The position numbers were made by a program, and so were the translations under genes. Source: an uncultured Eubacteriales bacterium (lineage in GTDB: Bacteria; Bacillota; Clostridia; Christensenellales; Aristaeellaceae). From it: a DNA stretch of 57,541 nt. The DNA lies in assembly GCA_900318145.1 (NCBI GenBank), contig ONJM01000029.1, forward strand, positions 1 to 57,541, in the 5' to 3' direction. Below are positions 55,165 through 57,541 of the stretch, one piece after another (position 1 is the first letter of the stretch; every line of letters starts with the position of its first letter). The notes under the pieces were generated by a model that worked only from the letters and a program-made list of their open reading frames with translations, was not told where the DNA came from and did not search any database.

Positions 55165-57264
55165 ATGAACGGCAGATTGAAAAAAATAATGGTTTTCACC
55201 ATGCTTTGTGTTATCGCATGTCTTTACGGGAATATGGCCAGTGCGGCGGAGCCCACAGAGATCTTTTTTCCGCTGCCCAAAAACGATGTATATTACATGA
55301 CAACCTATGAAGGACATGGAGCATCCAATGCAACGTTTCGCAGTGCGGTCGATATCACAAAGTACTGTGAAATAGGCATAGAAGGACGTGATGTATACGC
55401 AGTGGCATCCGGTACCGTTGTCGAAACTGATATGTCCAACGGCCAGATCACGGTTATGGTGCCGACCCCTCTGACGACAATAAACGGATATACTTACGGT
55501 TCCTGGTATTATACATATGCCCATATGAAGAATGTCTCAGTGGCGCGCTACAGTCAGGTAACAGCCGGGCAAAAAGTAGGGGAAACCAGCGCTGTTGGTA
55601 AGGCCAGCGGTCCGCATCTGCATCTGAGTTTCAGCTCAGGAGATAACGGCGCGACACATTGGGATTATTACAATACGGATCTTGCTATTTCTCCGTATTA
55701 TATCTACGGAATGGTGGATCAGGCCGGAAACGATCTTCCCTATATGATCCACGATAAGGAAGGAAATGCTGTAACGGAATGGCTCATCAACCATGTTCCG
55801 GGAGGCGGCAGTGCTCAATCAGCAACAGTATATTTTGACGAATGCCGGGTTCAGGCAACCGATGTGGACAATATTCAGACAAGTGCGTGGATCAACAATA
55901 CGGAAGGCAAGACACTCAGCCAGATCGGCGTCCAGATCGGGACAGACACGAATCACCTGACAGAATCGGTGATTACGACAAATGTTGGCTGGACCAGGGC
56001 ACAGCTGAATTACAGTATGAAGGATTATTTCGGCGCGCTGGCGTCAAACTGCCCGTACTACATTCGTTACTTTACATCGGTCGGGGAACAGCGGTATTAT
56101 TCCGGCTGGATAACAGCAACGACAGATAAAGATGTCATATCCTTTGATACATACAGTACAGAAGACGTTACGGACCGTGATGCGGTTTTCAGTGCATGGC
56201 TGGATAATCCGAACGCCAGGACCTTATCCCAGATTGTAGTGCAGGCTGGTGAAAGCAAAGATAATTACCAAAGCGTAATTGTTGCTGAAAACGTCAGTTG
56301 GACAAGGCCGTGTATCAAAAAAAATCTGGCAAGCATACTGGGCAAAGATCTGGATGCGGCAACAGAATACTTTGCCCGCTGTTATGCTGTATCTGACGGC
56401 AAGTATTACTATGGGGACTGGTTCGTAGTTAAGACGGCAAACGGAGATGTGACATTCGATACAGACAGGGTGATTTATGTAGAGGACATAACAGCCAAAC
56501 GGGCTGTATGGATGGACAATCCCAAGGCCTTCGCAGTGACAATTGGTATCGAATGCGGGATCAATAAGACCAACGCAAAAAGTGCAGTAATCTGCAGCAA
56601 CGTTGTCTGGACAAGAGCAGATTTGGCCTATGATATTCGCACATATCTCGGGGATCTTCAGCCCGGAATCCATTATTATACGCGGTATTATGTTATTGCG
56701 GGAGACAGAAGATACAACTCGGGCTGGACGGAGTTTACAACCAGTCCCCTGGAAATAACCTTTGGACCGGTTCAGGTGACAAAAAACAGTTCAGCCCGGT
56801 ATATCGCCGCGTCCGAAATATATAATAATAACGGTCACAGCATATCCCTGGGTATTGAATTCAGTGAAAAGAAGGACGGAACGACGAGCCGGATTGCCCA
56901 GGAAGATATGACGTATACACACAGGGAGATCACAAGTGATTTGACTTCCATGCTCGGCACCGTGAAAGCGAATACGCCGTATCGGATTCGTTACTATGCT
57001 GTTTACAACTCAAAGTATTACTACAGCAACTGGGAAGACTGCAGCATTGAATTGCTTCCCGATTTCAGGCTTCCGAATCATCTGAAAACAATTGAGGATC
57101 AGGCGTTTTCCGGTGTGAAAAACGTTGTCATATTTGTTCCGAATACTGTCAGCAGCATTTCTTCCGGCGCTTTTGATTCTTCGGTTACAATTCTTTGCAA
57201 AGCCGGCAGCAATGCCGAAAGAATCTGCCGCGAATTGGGACTGACCGTGATAACGGAGAACTGA
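55165..57264 (+). CDS. secreted M23-like protein with four beta repeats and LRR tail
   Basis: A 699-residue exported protein. Signal peptide at 1-30 (GRLKKIMVFTMLCVIACLYGNMASA). Residues about 35-185 match an M23 (LytM) endopeptidase domain with Asp63 (AVDIT), YYTYAHM and HLH at 151-153. However, the first zinc-ligand His of the HxGxD motif is replaced by Arg59, so activity is doubtful. Four repeats of about 100 residues follow (VxWTRA..., YYxRYY, YYSGW) with no recognised name. The end (LPNHLKTIEDQAFSG ... VSSISSGAFDSS) is a BspA-type leucine-rich repeat. CGGAGGA precedes ATG 55165. It ends 3 bp before the glyS repeat copy. Confidence 0.75.
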   Translation: MNGRLKKIMVFTMLCVIACLYGNMASAAEPTEIFFPLPKNDVYYMTTYEGHGASNATFRSAVDITKYCEIGIEGRDVYAVASGTVVETDMSNGQITVMVPTPLTTINGYTYGSWYYTYAHMKNVSVARYSQVTAGQKVGETSAVGKASGPHLHLSFSSGDNGATHWDYYNTDLAISPYYIYGMVDQAGNDLPYMIHDKEGNAVTEWLINHVPGGGSAQSATVYFDECRVQATDVDNIQTSAWINNTEGKTLSQIGVQIGTDTNHLTESVITTNVGWTRAQLNYSMKDYFGALASNCPYYIRYFTSVGEQRYYSGWITATTDKDVISFDTYSTEDVTDRDAVFSAWLDNPNARTLSQIVVQAGESKDNYQSVIVAENVSWTRPCIKKNLASILGKDLDAATEYFARCYAVSDGKYYYGDWFVVKTANGDVTFDTDRVIYVEDITAKRAVWMDNPKAFAVTIGIECGINKTNAKSAVICSNVVWTRADLAYDIRTYLGDLQPGIHYYTRYYVIAGDRRYNSGWTEFTTSPLEITFGPVQVTKNSSARYIAASEIYNNNGHSISLGIEFSEKKDGTTSRIAQEDMTYTHREITSDLTSMLGTVKANTPYRIRYYAVYNSKYYYSNWEDCSIELLPDFRLPNHLKTIEDQAFSGVKNVVIFVPNTVSSISSGAFDSSVTILCKAGSNAERICRELGLTVITEN

Positions 57265-57267
57265 CGG

Positions 57268-57421
57268 TTCAGCATCTGTGTCGACTTCGAAACCGAGGAA
57301 ACCCAGTCCGTCACCATCCGTGACCGCGACACCATGCAGCAGGAACGCGTCCCGCTCTCCGAGGTCCGGAAGTACATCGAGAACCGGATGCGGTTCCGAA
57401 TGAAATTAAAAACTGATACCA
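57268..57421 (+). repeat. direct repeat, right copy: displaced glyS 3' end
   Basis: A gapless, about 93% identical copy of 52471-52624. Within the glyS part the changes are four synonymous third-position substitutions, one Asp-to-Asn and loss of the stop (TGA to CGA). This pattern suggests it came from, or diverged as, a functional glyS end. It bounds the island on the right. Confidence 0.9.
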
Positions 57422-57541
57422 ACGTGAGTCATGAGATCTGACCGAGACCACTGAAGAAGTAGCCTCATTTATCCCCTGACACATCATATTCATTCCGTAA
57501 TGGTCAACTGGCAATTCTGATTTGTCTGAATCGACATAAAT
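57422..57541. other. right edge, no gene seen
   Basis: 120 bp after the repeat copy. It starts with a reversed fragment of the dispersed repeat (CGTGAGTCATGAG). No gene, hairpin or promoter could be supported. Confidence 0.5.

Overview
The window looks like a chromosomal stretch from a fairly GC-rich Clostridia-type Firmicute, most likely gut or rumen. The evidence is the Gram-positive gene set (SMC, MurA, sortase, RsbU-like phosphatase), strong AGGAGG-type ribosome binding sites, frequent GTG/TTG starts, a CIRCE operator, and sigma-A promoters with 16-17 bp spacers. The exact taxon cannot be fixed from sequence alone. No rRNA, tRNA or CRISPR array was seen.

Layout. 1-1860 is the end of an integrative element (excisionase, tyrosine integrase, candidate integrase arm sites) that continues off the left edge. 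1860-19050 is core chromosome: LMW phosphatase/YkgJ-like pair, a CE15-type esterase, an orphan DNA methyltransferase, recA, htpG (CIRCE) with a flavin reductase-like gene, recO, an ECF sigma/anti-sigma pair, a GH2 beta-galactosidase, an L,D-transpeptidase, a DMT transporter and the rpsF-ssb-rpsR operon. 19050-27930 is a cell-surface locus: a very large VWA adhesin with 13 tandem isopeptide-type domains and an IPKTG anchor, interrupted by a frameshift near 22225, followed by a class B sortase. 27940-50905 is again core: malic enzyme, AEC and MATE transporters, an RsbU-like phosphatase, smc with a protease-fold gene and a lysA-like gene, a radical SAM protein, secreted SH3 and phosphodiester-glycosidase proteins, murA with a J-domain gene, an Atg22-like permease, a Nudix hydrolase, a C-terminally short alaS, and ftsY. 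50906-52602 holds a tiny ORF behind a strong promoter and then glyS.

52603-57421 is the most unusual part: an A/T-richer island flanked by a 154-bp direct repeat of the 3' end of glyS (52471-52624 and 57268-57421). It carries a MazEF-like pair, an apparent toxin-antitoxin-chaperone (TAC) operon of HigB-like toxin, HigA-like antitoxin with a C-terminal tail and SecB-like chaperone, and a secreted M23-like/repeat/LRR protein.

Two addiction systems inside repeat boundaries suggest a selfish or stabilised island. A shared promoter signature (TTTGTTCCCC abutting the -35 box) links recA, the rpsF-ssb-rpsR operon and the tiny ORF before glyS, with a weaker match upstream of the TAC operon.
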